Positions 37,694-46,414 of a stretch of 64,000 nucleotides of DNA are shown here, piece after piece; the first letter of the stretch is position 1; the number at the start of each line of letters is the position of its first letter. Position numbers and translations under genes: made by a program. This DNA comes from Sulfuricella denitrificans skB26 (GTDB taxonomy: Bacteria; Pseudomonadota; Gammaproteobacteria; Burkholderiales; Sulfuricellaceae), in assembly GCF_000297055.2 (NCBI RefSeq), contig NC_022357.1, positions 682,001 to 746,000 of the forward strand, read 5' to 3'. The notes beneath the pieces are model-generated. The model made no database searches and was not told the DNA's origin. It saw only the letters and a program-made list of their open reading frames with translations.

Positions 37694-37801
37694 GTTGGAT
37701 CACCTGTTGTTAGTGGTTTTTGATTAATTCAGGAAGGCATAAGCCGATGACTTTTCTAATTGTCACGCTATGCAAGTTCAAAGACATCGGCTCAGCTGGT
37801 A

Positions 37802-38761
37802 TTACTCGTTGCGATCCCGGCCCCTCTCACGCTCCTGTCCTTGTCCCCGTTTGGGCTCGCGCGTGGCGTCCTTGCCTTGCTGCCTTTCTTCCCGGCCCTG
37901 TGATCTTGGCATCTGCTGCTCGCGCTGATCTGCGCCTGGCTGTGATGACTGCCTGCGGTCTTGAACTTCCTGACGGCCCTGTCGTGGAGAGGCAGGGGCT
38001 GATCTCTGAACGTCTTCACCTCCTCTTTGCGGCGACTGCGAACGCGGGGTGGCTCGATCATCCTGCTGGTGTGGCATAGAACGCTGGACATCCTGCTGCC
38101 TGGAGCCACCTCTATCCTCAGGTCCTCTCTGTCTTTCCTGCTGAACAGGTACTCGTTGCTCTGCCCGTTCCTGATAGTGTTGCCGCACTATGGGATCACG
38201 CGGCTGATAACGGTAGCGCTGCTGTTGAAGCTCCCGCTGCCGCTCCACTTGATGGGGATAGCGATCCCCTGAATACTGCTTCTGGTAGACAGGCAGCGGG
38301 GCTGGCGCCGGGGCAGCGCGACGGTTCCATTTGTCCCAACCGCTTCTACGCTGTTCCCAATCATGACCCCAGTGATTACCCCAGCGTGGCGGCGCATCTG
38401 GTCGCCACCCACGGAAGTACGGGGGTGGCTGGCGGTAGTAGCGCACCGGGATACGCAGGACGTATACCGGCACTGCTTCTGGACCCACCAGCCCCCAGGG
38501 ACCGTTGTACCAGGAGCTGGCGTACCAGTTATCATCCTGGTAAACCCAGTAAAGACTGTCGTAAAAGAAGAAGTTCGCATTCAGTCGTGGCGCGTAGTAA
38601 ACAGGGTAACCTGGCACGCGGACTAGTTGCGGGTATGCCGGCAGGTTGATCCCGATACTTGCGTTGGGGAACCCGATACCGATGCTCACCTGAACCTCAG
38701 CAGAAGCCGCTGAGGACAACAGCAGTCCCAGCACAATAAATACGTGGCGAATTTTCAGCAT
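37802..38761 (-). CDS. Secreted Gln/Arg-rich low-complexity protein
   Basis: A 319-residue exported protein. The ATG at 38761 has AGGAGGTCACAAC upstream and starts a signal peptide (MLKIRHVFIVLGLLLSSAASA). Residues about 22-130 form an aromatic-rich domain (VQVSIGIGFPNASIGINLPAY; YPVYYAPRLNANFFFYDSLY). The rest is a long disordered stretch of Gln, Arg, Pro and Ser with repeated short blocks (QQERQRGP, QQDVQRSMPHQQ). The opening VSIGIGFPNASI resembles VSVSIGQPGFYG of the next gene, so the two may be related. Operator C lies 104 bp upstream. Function unknown; perhaps an envelope or matrix-binding protein. Confidence 0.72.
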   Translation of the reverse strand: MLKIRHVFIVLGLLLSSAASAEVQVSIGIGFPNASIGINLPAYPQLVRVPGYPVYYAPRLNANFFFYDSLYWVYQDDNWYASSWYNGPWGLVGPEAVPVYVLRIPVRYYRQPPPYFRGWRPDAPPRWGNHWGHDWEQRRSGWDKWNRRAAPAPAPLPVYQKQYSGDRYPHQVERQRELQQQRYRYQPRDPIVRQHYQERAEQRVPVQQERQRGPEDRGGSRQQDVQRSMPHQQDDRATPRSQSPQRGGEDVQRSAPASPRQGRQEVQDRRQSSQPGADQREQQMPRSQGREERQQGKDATREPKRGQGQERERGRDRNE

Positions 38762-38864
38762 GTTGTGACCTCCTGTTCGATAAGCAAAATCGGTGTCATG
38801 GTTGCCAACGGAATACGACACCAGCTCTAAGCTTTTACATACTACCTTTGTTTATCCAGATACT

Positions 38865-38884
38865 TCCGTGCGGTATCGCACATA
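38865..38884. promoter_or_regulatory. Operator C
   Basis: TCCGTGCG-GTAT-CGCACATA, one of the best copies of the recurring motif, 104 bp upstream of the Gln/Arg-rich secreted protein gene. Confidence 0.7.
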
Positions 38885-38930
38885 AGGCGATCAGATAGTC
38901 TTGTTAGGCTTTCGGAAAGTTATGGAAGCG

Positions 38931-39051
38931 CTGATTAACCCCCTCTCCCCCTGCGGGAGAGGGCTGGGGAGAGGGGTAATGCATTGATTTATCACCCTCT
39001 CCCCAGCCCTCCCCCGTCAAGGGGGAGGGGGCGTTGGACTTGTTCAGCGTT
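38931..39051. repeat. GC-rich intergenic repeat (CCCTCTCCC family), paired copies
   Basis: Two opposed copies of the CCCTCTCCCC / GAGAGGGG type repeat, each able to fold, ending in GCGTTGGACTTGTTCAGCGT. The same tail, as GCTGAACAAGTCCAA on the plus strand, is found inside the AddB-like gene at 59341. Such elements are widespread in Proteobacteria and give the common spurious peptide NAPSPLTGEGWGEG when translated. A 67-codon minus frame here is that artefact. Confidence 0.8.
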
Positions 39052-39076
39052 ACCCTATATTTCCAAGGGACGCATA

Positions 39077-39112
39077 CAGCCGTGCCAGCTCCAATGGGTG
39101 CTGGCACGGCTG
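39077..39112. terminator. Strong hairpin after the glycine-zipper lipoprotein gene
   Basis: A perfect 13-bp stem CAGCCGTGCCAGC / GCTGGCACGGCTG with a 10-base loop, 20 bp past the stop of the gene at 39132-39347. There is no T-run, so it may end or stabilise the transcript rather than act as a classic terminator. Confidence 0.5.
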
Positions 39113-39131
39113 TGCGTAAATGACTGTGATG

Positions 39132-39347
39132 TTATTTGTTGATCTCGTGGCCAATGATACCGCCGACCGCCGCGCCGCCCACCGTGCCGACAGTGCTGCC
39201 GCCGGTCAGGACCGAGCCGCCAATAGCGCCGACACCAGCGCCGATTGCGGTATTTTTATCTTGTTGCGACATTCCGGCACAACCCGCCAGACCGAAAACC
39301 AAGATTGCTGCTACTGCATTAACAGCTGATTTTTGTATCGTGCTCAT
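39132..39347 (-). CDS. Glycine-zipper lipoprotein (OsmB-like)
   Basis: A 71-residue outer-membrane-type lipoprotein. The ATG at 39347 (MSTIQKSAVNAVAAILVFGL) has GAGGTATTC upstream and leads to the lipobox AGCAG. The mature part is a single glycine-zipper hairpin (NTAIGAGVGAIGGSVLTGGS; VGGAAVGGIIGHEI), as in OsmB and the SlyB/Gly-zipper_2 families. OsmB in E. coli is osmotically induced; a similar stress role is plausible. Operator D lies 174 bp upstream. Confidence 0.85.
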   Translation of the reverse strand: MSTIQKSAVNAVAAILVFGLAGCAGMSQQDKNTAIGAGVGAIGGSVLTGGSTVGTVGGAAVGGIIGHEINK

Positions 39348-39520
39348 TTTGAATACCTCCATTTTGAAAATCCAGGACCAGGTTAATTCTTGCCTGGCGG
39401 CTTATTCGCCGTAGTGCTTCTTTGCTTCGTTGTTCAGGGATGGCGACGATTACGACCTCTGCCTTGCCTGCATTTATTGTGCATCTTAAGGAGACAAGAT
39501 AGCCCTATTTGAAAGGCGGG

Positions 39521-39540
39521 TCTGTGCGCTGTCGCACATA
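39521..39540. promoter_or_regulatory. Operator D
   Basis: TCTGTGCG-CTGT-CGCACATA, a perfect TGTGCG/CGCACA inverted repeat, 174 bp upstream of the OsmB-like gene. The rest of the gene-free stretch 39363-39758 shows nothing else I can name. Confidence 0.72.
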
Positions 39541-39758
39541 CCGCTGTCCACGTCTGTGAGACAAGGCGTAAGCCAATATCGGCTTACATCCTGAAGGTCG
39601 GTTTGCGGGCAAGGCAGCCAGGGCAATTAAATTGCCCTGGCTGCAATTCGGCTGTCGATATGCATCCGATCTGAATCCGTCTCAGGGCCAGCATTTCCTG
39701 AAAACAAAGGACCCCATTATCAATACGCAAGCAGGGCAATCGTCTGTAAAATGTGGGC

Positions 39759-40025
39759 ATGGGCGACATCAAAAAAACAGCAAGCCTTCCCAGTCTGGAA
39801 GGCATTACCCTCGAAGTCATCGTCACACGGCTATCCGAGAGCATGGGCTGGGAGGCGATGGCTGCCGTTGTGCCTGTGCGTTGCTTTACTCACGATCCCA
39901 GCATCAAATCCAGCTTGAAATTTTTACGGAGAACACCGTGGGCCCGCAAAAAGGTAGAGCAATTGTATTTGCAGCAAGCTCAGGGCTCCGTTGAATCTGA
40001 TTTTTCATACCGGGACAGGCATTGA
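39759..40025 (+). CDS. VF530-type DNA-binding protein (DUF2132)
   Basis: An 88-residue soluble protein of the VF530 family. The core is clear: LEGITLEVIVTRLSESMGWE, VRCFTHDPSIKSSLKFLRRT and TPWARKKVEQLYL. Family members have a helical fold and bind DNA in vitro; their role is not known. ATG at 39759 is preferred; an in-frame GTG at 39753 would add two residues. It stands alone on the plus strand between minus-strand genes. Confidence 0.88.
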   Translation: MGDIKKTASLPSLEGITLEVIVTRLSESMGWEAMAAVVPVRCFTHDPSIKSSLKFLRRTPWARKKVEQLYLQQAQGSVESDFSYRDRH

Positions 40026-40122
40026 GTCGTTTTGGAGTGATGCAAAACGACGGCGGGCCAGGATCATCACTGTAATCCTGCCGCCCTGCAGAATCTTTTG
40101 AAAACTTCTTGTATGCCAAGGC

Positions 40123-41421
40123 TTATTTGTTGCGCCGCCAGAAATGACTCATCAGCGGTTTGACACTGATGCCATGCATGAGTATCGACATCGCAACCAC
40201 GATCAGCGTCAGTTGAATAAACTCCAGCGCCAACGGTTCAGGCAGTCCGTGTTGTATGGCGAACATAAGATAGTAAAGCGAGCCGATGCCGCGCACCCCG
40301 AACCAGCCTGTCAGGCCGCGCATTTTCCACGATGTGCTGGAGCCCAGCAGGGCGATGAGGACACTGAACGGGCGCGCGACCATGAACAGAAATAGCGCCA
40401 ACCCTACCGCCTGCCAGCTCCACGAGTCGAGAAACAGTGTCCCGCCTAGCAGCAGGATCAGTATTAGCTCCGACAGTCGCTCCAGATGCTCCTTGAACAT
40501 CAGAGACCCTTGGCTGATGGTTGGCGTTACTTCGGGATCAGGGCTTGTCGAATCTGCCATCCTGATTTCTCGGAGAGACCGCGAGTCAGGGTAATCTTTG
40601 GGGTTGTTGGCGAGCTTCAGCTCAGTCTGACGCAGTGCGACAGCGGCGAAAAATACGGCCAGAAATCCCCACGCATTAAGCAGCACACATAAACCGTACA
40701 CCACGCCTATCAAGCCAAGCCCGAGAAAATCATCCATCAGTTCGTGCTTGTGTAGCTCGCCACGCAGCTTCCATCCCAAATGTGCCAGCGTGACCCCGGC
40801 AACCACGCCGATGGCAATTCCGCCCAGCGTGGCCCACAGTACGTCGACCACGACCCATTGCAGGCCAGAATCACCGATCTCATGCAGTCCCAGCAAGCCC
40901 ATTCCCAGCATCACAAATGGAAAGGCAGTACCGTCATTCATGCCCGCTTCGCAGGTTAATGTGAAGCGCAGATGGTCGCGGTCACCGGGATGGCGGATCT
41001 GGACGTCAGTTGCCAGCACAGGATCGGTCGGGGCAACGATGGCGCCCAATAACACTCCCGCACCCAGCGGCAGGCCAAGTACATAGTAGGCGAAAGCCGC
41101 GACCATCCCGACAGTAACAGTCATCGATACCGTTGCCAGCAAAACTGGCGTGCGCCAACGTGCAAAACTGAACGGCACAGGCATTTTGATGCCAGCCGAA
41201 AACAACGAAATCAGTACAGCCACTTCGGTCAATACTTCCAGCAGCGCTGATTCCTTGAGCGGATTGAAATGAAACCAATTGAGGACCGTCGGCCCTACCA
41301 GCAGTCCAACCGCCAGATAGATAATGGCTGATGTTGCAGGCAGGCGCTTGAGGAGGGAGGGGGTAAGGCCCATGACAAGCAACAGGCCGCCTACGAGCAT
41401 GAACCATTGTGGGTTGGTCAT
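40123..41421 (-). CDS. Cation/proton antiporter, CPA1 family
   Basis: A 432-residue inner-membrane exchanger of about 12 helices. It has the discontinuous-helix motif VAPTDPVLATDVQ and the ion site CEAGMNDGTAFPFVML (Asn-Asp pair). A cytoplasmic loop (NPKDYPDSRSLREIRMADST) splits the protein near residue 290. It differs from the NhaP-like antiporter at 23306-24541, so the window encodes two CPA-type exchangers. Both are singletons on the minus strand. The substrate could be Na+ or K+. Confidence 0.87.
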   Translation of the reverse strand: MTNPQWFMLVGGLLLVMGLTPSLLKRLPATSAIIYLAVGLLVGPTVLNWFHFNPLKESALLEVLTEVAVLISLFSAGIKMPVPFSFARWRTPVLLATVSMTVTVGMVAAFAYYVLGLPLGAGVLLGAIVAPTDPVLATDVQIRHPGDRDHLRFTLTCEAGMNDGTAFPFVMLGMGLLGLHEIGDSGLQWVVVDVLWATLGGIAIGVVAGVTLAHLGWKLRGELHKHELMDDFLGLGLIGVVYGLCVLLNAWGFLAVFFAAVALRQTELKLANNPKDYPDSRSLREIRMADSTSPDPEVTPTISQGSLMFKEHLERLSELILILLLGGTLFLDSWSWQAVGLALFLFMVARPFSVLIALLGSSTSWKMRGLTGWFGVRGIGSLYYLMFAIQHGLPEPLALEFIQLTLIVVAMSILMHGISVKPLMSHFWRRNK

Positions 41422-41576
41422 CTATTTCAATCTCTTTGGTAAAAACCAACGGCTTTAGTCGACAGCATCCCCGCTACGCCTATCCATCTACTCCGTTGGC
41501 AGGTTGTGTTTATATGTCGGCTAGCCACCGTGTGGTGCGTGATGCTACCAAGAACTTTGGAAGTTTCTGCTGGCTG

Positions 41577-42428
41577 CTAGTGATGCAGAGCCAATTCATC
41601 GCCAGGACTCATCGTTTCAGTCACGTCCTTGCCAATCCCGCGATAGCCGGTATAACGGCCAGAGGTGTCAAACATCGGTTCCCCGCTGACCATTAAATAT
41701 TGCCGAGAACCATTGGGATTGGTCCGGCTGTAGACGAAATCCAGGAACGGCCGTCGGGCGGCCAGGTTCGCCTCAAGTTCCTTTCGTTCGATCTCATCCC
41801 AGCGCGCTCCCTGGTCATCCTGTATCCGGCCCAACTCGTCGTCGACCCTGATTCCGAGCATTTCAAACACCGGGCCGAAAATCTTGGTGAAATGCCCGTT
41901 TACGTCCTGCTCCCAATACCAGTCGGACGATAGCTCGGTCAGACGGCGAAAACGCGCTTCACTTTCACGTAGCTTGGCGGTCCGTTCCAGTACCGTCTGT
42001 TCCAGAACTTTGTTGGAATTCTCTAGTTTTTTGTACAACAGCCTGACTTCCAGCATGTTACGGATACGCGTCTGCACTTCGATCAGATCAAATGGTTTTC
42101 CGATGAAATCTTTCGCGCCAGTGGCGAGCGCACGCAACTTGTGATCGGGTTGAGCGGTGATTACGAGTACCGGAAGATAGCCATCGGTTTCGATCTCCTT
42201 CAGGCCTTCCATTACCTGAAACCCATCCATGCCGGGCATCTGCAGATCAAGCAGGATCAGGTCATAAAGGTTTTTGCGATGCAGCTCGCAGGCTGCATAG
42301 GGATCCGTTGTCGACGTAATGCAAGCATAGCCGGCATCACGCAGTATTTCCTCAAGAAGAAGCACGTTGGCTTCCTGATCGTCTACGATCAGAATGCTGG
42401 CATTCAGAAAATCGGCGGGATTGACCAT
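41577..42428 (-). CDS. Response regulator receiver with C-terminal PAS domain
   Basis: A 283-residue cytoplasmic signalling protein. An N-terminal receiver has the acidic pair in ILIVDDQEAN, the phosphoacceptor Asp in DLILLDLQMPGMDGFQVMEG and the Lys in AKDFIGKPFDLIE. A coiled coil follows (LLYKKLENSNKVLEQTVLER), then one PAS/PAC domain (RFRRLTELSSDWYWEQDVNG to GYRGIGKDVTE). There is no DNA-binding, GGDEF or HD output, so it must act through protein contacts, perhaps as a modulator of the hybrid kinase encoded 318 bp upstream on the same strand. Confidence 0.88.
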   Translation of the reverse strand: MVNPADFLNASILIVDDQEANVLLLEEILRDAGYACITSTTDPYAACELHRKNLYDLILLDLQMPGMDGFQVMEGLKEIETDGYLPVLVITAQPDHKLRALATGAKDFIGKPFDLIEVQTRIRNMLEVRLLYKKLENSNKVLEQTVLERTAKLRESEARFRRLTELSSDWYWEQDVNGHFTKIFGPVFEMLGIRVDDELGRIQDDQGARWDEIERKELEANLAARRPFLDFVYSRTNPNGSRQYLMVSGEPMFDTSGRYTGYRGIGKDVTETMSPGDELALHH

Positions 42429-42526
42429 TATCCTAGAAACCTTAGTTGGACGGGGTTGAGTGTGCGGTTATGGGGGTGCAGGGCAAGGCACAACAACGCG
42501 GAATGGTCGTTCCATTCCAAGGCGTT

Positions 42527-42613
42527 GCCAACCCTCACCCTAACCCTCTCCCAGAGGGAGAGGGGACGATCGCCCTCTCCCCCTCTGGGGGAGAGTTGGA
42601 GAGAGGGCTGCCG
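42527..42613. repeat. GC-rich intergenic repeat (CCCTCTCCC family)
   Basis: Two head-to-head copies, ACCCTCTCCCAGAGGGAGAG and CGCCCTCTCCCCCTCTGGGG, in the 318-bp gap between the hybrid kinase and the response regulator gene. It is the same family as 38931-39051. Nothing else is visible in this gap (42429-42746). Confidence 0.75.
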
Positions 42614-42746
42614 CCATGCGCCGACATAACCGTGCAATCTACCCCGTAGCGCATTCACCCGCCGGGTGAAACGGTAAACAGTGAAAATATTTATTGAAAT
42701 CATAATATTAAATATCCAGTTAAGCGGTCAACTTAGGTTCCTAGGA

Positions 42747-45296
42747 TTATTGCCCACTCGGGCGAATGCTACCGTTCAGCCCCGTTTCCGCAAGTTCCAG
42801 GGCCATGTTCAGTGCCTCAATGAACTCATGCACTTTGATCGGCTTGGTGAGATAGCGGAAGAATCCTGCCTCCAGGCCTGTTTCGACATCGCGTGGCATG
42901 GCATTGGCACTGATGGCAAGTACCGGTATATGCGCCGTTAGCGGATCTTCACGCAGGATTTTCAGCACTTGAAAACCGCTTATACCAGGCAGATTGATGT
43001 CCAACAGGATTACGTCCGGGAGATGGGTACGCGCAACCGCGATGCCGAGATTGCCATCGTGAGCGCTCAGCATGCGTATATGGGGGTGCTCCTGGATGAT
43101 TTGCTCGACCAGCATCAGATTGGCCGGATTGTCTTCCACATAGAGCAGGGTGCGAGGCGCCGCGTTGGGCCGAGCGGGTTGCGTAAGTTCTGAGGACAAG
43201 GGATCTCCGGTAGGAAGTTGTGGCATCACGTCCCGGATCAGTTCGATCCAGAATTTGCTGCCTACACCGACGGTGCTTTCCACGCCGATAGTGCCGCCCA
43301 TCAACTCGACCAGTTGCTTGGTGACCACCAGTCCGATGCCTGTTCCTTCCTCGGCGCCGTTCTCTTGCCCGAGACGATTGAACGGCTGGAATAGCTGCAT
43401 CAGCTTTTGCGGAGGCAATCCCTCTCCGCTGTCTTTGATGCTGATGCGGATGCGTTCCGGGGTGCTTGCCGTGAACTCCACCGTTATCGTCCCCTGCTCG
43501 CGGTTGTATTTGATCGCATTCGAAAGCAGATTGATCAGAGCCTGCTTGACTCGGGTTCGGTCGGCATGGGCAAACCAGGTGTGGTCGAAGGGGAGAAAAT
43601 TTAACTGGATGCCGCGTTGCTGCGCCTGCGGTTCAATCAAGGCCTGGCATTCGCGCATCACCTCGATCAGCGACACCGGCTCTCGCGACAACGACAGGTT
43701 GCCAGACTCGATCACTGCGAGGTCAAGGATTTGGTTAATCAGTTCAAGCAGATACCATCCTGCCTTGATAATCTGGTTTAGTCGTACAATCTGGGCGGCC
43801 GTTGGTGGCGGTGAACCGACCTCCAGCAACTGGGCGAAGCCGAGGATGGCATTGAGTGGGGTGCGCAGTTCATGGCTCATGCTGGAAAGGAAAGCTGATT
43901 TGGCGAGGTTGGCTTTTTCCGCCACGAATTTGGCGCTCTCCAATTCGATGTTATTTTCCTGGAGCACCTGATCCAGGCGTTTACGTTCGGTGACGTCGCG
44001 CGCAGCAGCGAACACGCCCTGCAGCTTCCTGTCCCGATCGTAGAAAGTGGTCGCATTGTAGGACACCACCGTTTCTTTCCCGTCCCGGTCTCGTACGGTG
44101 AGCTCGTAGTCGGAGACTTTCTTCTCGCTCAGCACCCGCTTGATGCCCGCTTCGGCCCGCTCCGGATCGGTAAAGTAATTCTTGAACGGCGCGCCTATCA
44201 GCTCGTCGCGCGTGCAACCGGTGAGCGACTCCGTTTGCTTGTTGACGTCGGTGATAATGCCGGACGGATCGGTGGTCATGATCGCATCGATGTTGGATTC
44301 GATCAGCGAGCGCGTGTAGAACTGCTGATCGCGCAGGCGCTGATCGAGCAGCTTCTGCTCAACTTCGATCTGCTTGCGCGCGGTGTTGTCGGTGCCGATC
44401 AACAGGTAGCCGATGATGGCGTCCTGCGCATCGCGCAGGGCCGTGACCGACACCACTGCCGGAAAGCGGCTGCCGTCCTTGCGGATATAGGTCAGCTCGT
44501 AGATGTCCTCGATGCCGCGCGAGGCCTTGAACACCAGGGCCTCAAAGCCCGGTTCGATCTGGGTTTCAAGTTCGGCGCTCAACTCCTTGGCGCGCGCGAT
44601 CACTTCCTGCGGATCGGAAATATCGGCCGGGGTGATCTTGTTCATCACGTCGGCTGCCGTGTAGCCCAGCATGCGCTCGGCCCCGACGTTGAAGATCTGA
44701 ATCACGCCCTTGGCATCGGTGGCGATGCTCGAAAAGTTGGCGCTGTTGAAAATCGCTCTCTGCAAGGCTCCTGCCTTGAGCAACGCTTCTTCCGCCCGCT
44801 TGCGTGCGGTGTTGTCAGTGCCGATCAGCAGGTAGCCGATGATGGTGCCTTGAGCGTCGCGCAGTGCCGTCACCGACACCACCGCCGGGAAGCGGCTGCC
44901 GTCCTTGCGGATGTAGGTCAGCTCATAGATGTCTTCGATGCCGCGCGAGGCCTTGAACACCAAAGCCTCAAAGCCTGGCTCAATCGGAGTTTCAAGTTCG
45001 GCGCTCAACGCCTTGGCGCGCGCGATCACTTCCTGCGGATCGGAAATGTCGGCCGGGGTGATTTTGTTCATCACGTCAGCGGCCGTATAGCCCAGCATGC
45101 GCTCGGCGCCGACATTGAAGATCTGGATCACGCCTTTCTCGTCGGTGGCGATACTCGAGAAGTTGGCGCTGTTGAGAATCGCGTTCTGCAAGGCCCCAGT
45201 TTTAAGCAAGGCCTCCTGGCGTCGAACCTCGGTGATGCCCTTCTCCGCCTCTGCAGGCAGACTGAAAATGGCAAGATCGCGGATTTTTTTGAACAT
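42747..45296 (-). CDS. Cytoplasmic hybrid histidine kinase with duplicated PAS domains
   Basis: An 849-residue soluble sensor kinase. PAS1 (about 34-166) and PAS2 (176-308) are near-identical copies; PAS3 covers about 325-440. The dimerisation/phosphoacceptor domain has His475 (SSMSHELRTPLNAILGF). The ATPase domain has the N box LLSNAIKYNRE, DSGEGLPP and GTGIGLVV. A C-terminal receiver (715-835) has acceptor Asp766 (DVILLDINLPG) and Lys818. The PAC motifs TDNTARK are in PAS1 and PAS2. With no membrane segment, it probably senses redox, a gas or a small molecule in the cytoplasm. Operator E lies 183 bp upstream; the response regulator gene follows. Confidence 0.93.
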   Translation of the reverse strand: MFKKIRDLAIFSLPAEAEKGITEVRRQEALLKTGALQNAILNSANFSSIATDEKGVIQIFNVGAERMLGYTAADVMNKITPADISDPQEVIARAKALSAELETPIEPGFEALVFKASRGIEDIYELTYIRKDGSRFPAVVSVTALRDAQGTIIGYLLIGTDNTARKRAEEALLKAGALQRAIFNSANFSSIATDAKGVIQIFNVGAERMLGYTAADVMNKITPADISDPQEVIARAKELSAELETQIEPGFEALVFKASRGIEDIYELTYIRKDGSRFPAVVSVTALRDAQDAIIGYLLIGTDNTARKQIEVEQKLLDQRLRDQQFYTRSLIESNIDAIMTTDPSGIITDVNKQTESLTGCTRDELIGAPFKNYFTDPERAEAGIKRVLSEKKVSDYELTVRDRDGKETVVSYNATTFYDRDRKLQGVFAAARDVTERKRLDQVLQENNIELESAKFVAEKANLAKSAFLSSMSHELRTPLNAILGFAQLLEVGSPPPTAAQIVRLNQIIKAGWYLLELINQILDLAVIESGNLSLSREPVSLIEVMRECQALIEPQAQQRGIQLNFLPFDHTWFAHADRTRVKQALINLLSNAIKYNREQGTITVEFTASTPERIRISIKDSGEGLPPQKLMQLFQPFNRLGQENGAEEGTGIGLVVTKQLVELMGGTIGVESTVGVGSKFWIELIRDVMPQLPTGDPLSSELTQPARPNAAPRTLLYVEDNPANLMLVEQIIQEHPHIRMLSAHDGNLGIAVARTHLPDVILLDINLPGISGFQVLKILREDPLTAHIPVLAISANAMPRDVETGLEAGFFRYLTKPIKVHEFIEALNMALELAETGLNGSIRPSGQ
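44373..45197 (-). repeat. Tandem duplication inside the kinase gene (PAS1/PAS2)
   Basis: Residues 34-166 and 176-308 of the kinase differ at only a handful of positions, at an offset of exactly 142 codons (426 bp). The DNA is also nearly identical (for example the blocks around 44640 and 45060). This is a recent in-frame duplication or one kept uniform by gene conversion. Confidence 0.92.
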
Positions 45297-45478
45297 GAAT
45301 GACCTTTATTAAATCGCAAAATAAACTACTGGCTCGTGCGGTTGAAGCTGCGATCAGCGCCTCATCTGCTTATATCCACAATACCGCTAAAAAATAATCT
45401 GTTTTTGCCTGTGGCCATGGGTCCCTGAAATGGACTTTTAGCAGCTTCATTCCAGCATAACGATTAATCCAGTTGGTC

Positions 45479-45498
45479 TCCGTGCGTTAGCACACATA
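45479..45498. promoter_or_regulatory. Operator E
   Basis: TCCGTGCG-TTAG-CACACATA, with one mismatch in the right half. It lies 183 bp upstream of the hybrid kinase start and 42 bp downstream of the Crp/Fnr-type gene's stop codon. Confidence 0.62.
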
Positions 45499-45539
45499 AC
45501 ACGAAGATTTAAAGCAAAGCTTGCAGCAGGACCTGAGGA

Positions 45540-46283
45540 TTAATCGTGACTAGCTGAGGGATCTTGGCGATTACGACCATCGCACAGCAGGCGATGGAAT
45601 TCTTTCTTGACTACGTTGTAGCATTCACAAGTGTGGGACTCCAGCCCCGACCGATCAAGCACGGTGATGTGACCCCGGCGGTAACTAATCAAACCCGTGC
45701 GCTGCAAATTCCCGGCGGTTTCCGTGATGCCTTCGCGGCGCACGCCGAGCATGCTGGCAATCAGTTCCTGCGTCATGGTCAATTCGTTCGAGGGCAATCG
45801 ATCAAGGGTCAGCAGCAGCCAGCGACACAGTTGCTGCTCCACCGAATGATGCCGATTGCAGACCGCAGTCTGGGATATCTGGGTAATCAATGCCTGGGTG
45901 TAACGCAGCATCAGATGCATCATCGGCCCAGCGCGATTGAATTCCTCCATCAGCACGCGCGCCTTGAGACGGTAGCCATAACCACCGGTCTGAACGATGG
46001 CCCGGCTGGGCGTGGTATTGCCACCCATGAAGAGTGAAATTCCGAGGACGCCCTCATTGCCCACCCCCGCGATTTCGGACGATGCGCCGTTTTCCATGAC
46101 GTAGTGCAGGGACACGATTGCGGTCGTCGGGAAATAGACGTGCTGCAACTGGCCGCCGGATTCACAAAGAACATCGCCCAGTGGCATCGCGACCAGTTCC
46201 AGCTGGGGAGCGATGTGCTCGAATTCAGCCGTGGGCAAGGCGGCGAGAAGATGATTTAGATTGGGGTTCTGCGAGGTTTCCAT
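45540..46283 (-). CDS. Crp/Fnr-family transcriptional regulator
   Basis: A 247-residue regulator with an N-terminal cyclic-nucleotide-binding-like beta-barrel (PLGDVLCESGGQLQHVYFPT; EIAGVGNEGVLGISLFMGG), a long dimer helix (MHLMLRYTQALITQISQTAV, then CNRHHSVEQQLCRWLL) and a C-terminal winged helix (ELTMTQELIASMLGVRREGI, TETAGNLQRTGLISYRRGHI). It lacks the FNR iron-sulphur cysteine set and the strict cAMP residues. Several neighbouring operator motifs make it the best local candidate for their binding protein, though that link is inference. A broken paralogue is at 49900-50215. Confidence 0.9.
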   Translation of the reverse strand: METSQNPNLNHLLAALPTAEFEHIAPQLELVAMPLGDVLCESGGQLQHVYFPTTAIVSLHYVMENGASSEIAGVGNEGVLGISLFMGGNTTPSRAIVQTGGYGYRLKARVLMEEFNRAGPMMHLMLRYTQALITQISQTAVCNRHHSVEQQLCRWLLLTLDRLPSNELTMTQELIASMLGVRREGITETAGNLQRTGLISYRRGHITVLDRSGLESHTCECYNVVKKEFHRLLCDGRNRQDPSASHD

Positions 46284-46414
46284 ACGCGGTTTCCGAGTAA
46301 TCGCCCAATCGGCATGAGCAACACGCGAACAGCATACACGCTTTGCACCTTCGGCGGATTACCGCTCATGGTGCATAACCAAAGGATTCTCCCGTGCCCA
46401 GGATCGGCGCCCAC

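Noticed and set aside
38931-39051. CRISPR-like short repeats
   Set aside because: There are only two opposed copies and no regular spacers; they belong to the dispersed intergenic repeat family.
38904-39107. 67-codon minus frame with NAPSPLTGEGWGEG
   Set aside because: This is the typical spurious translation of the CCCTCTCCC-type repeat, without ribosome site or conserved ends.
44235-45302. 355-codon plus frame with internal repeats
   Set aside because: It is the antisense mirror of the duplicated PAS domains in the kinase gene; its repeats only reflect that duplication.
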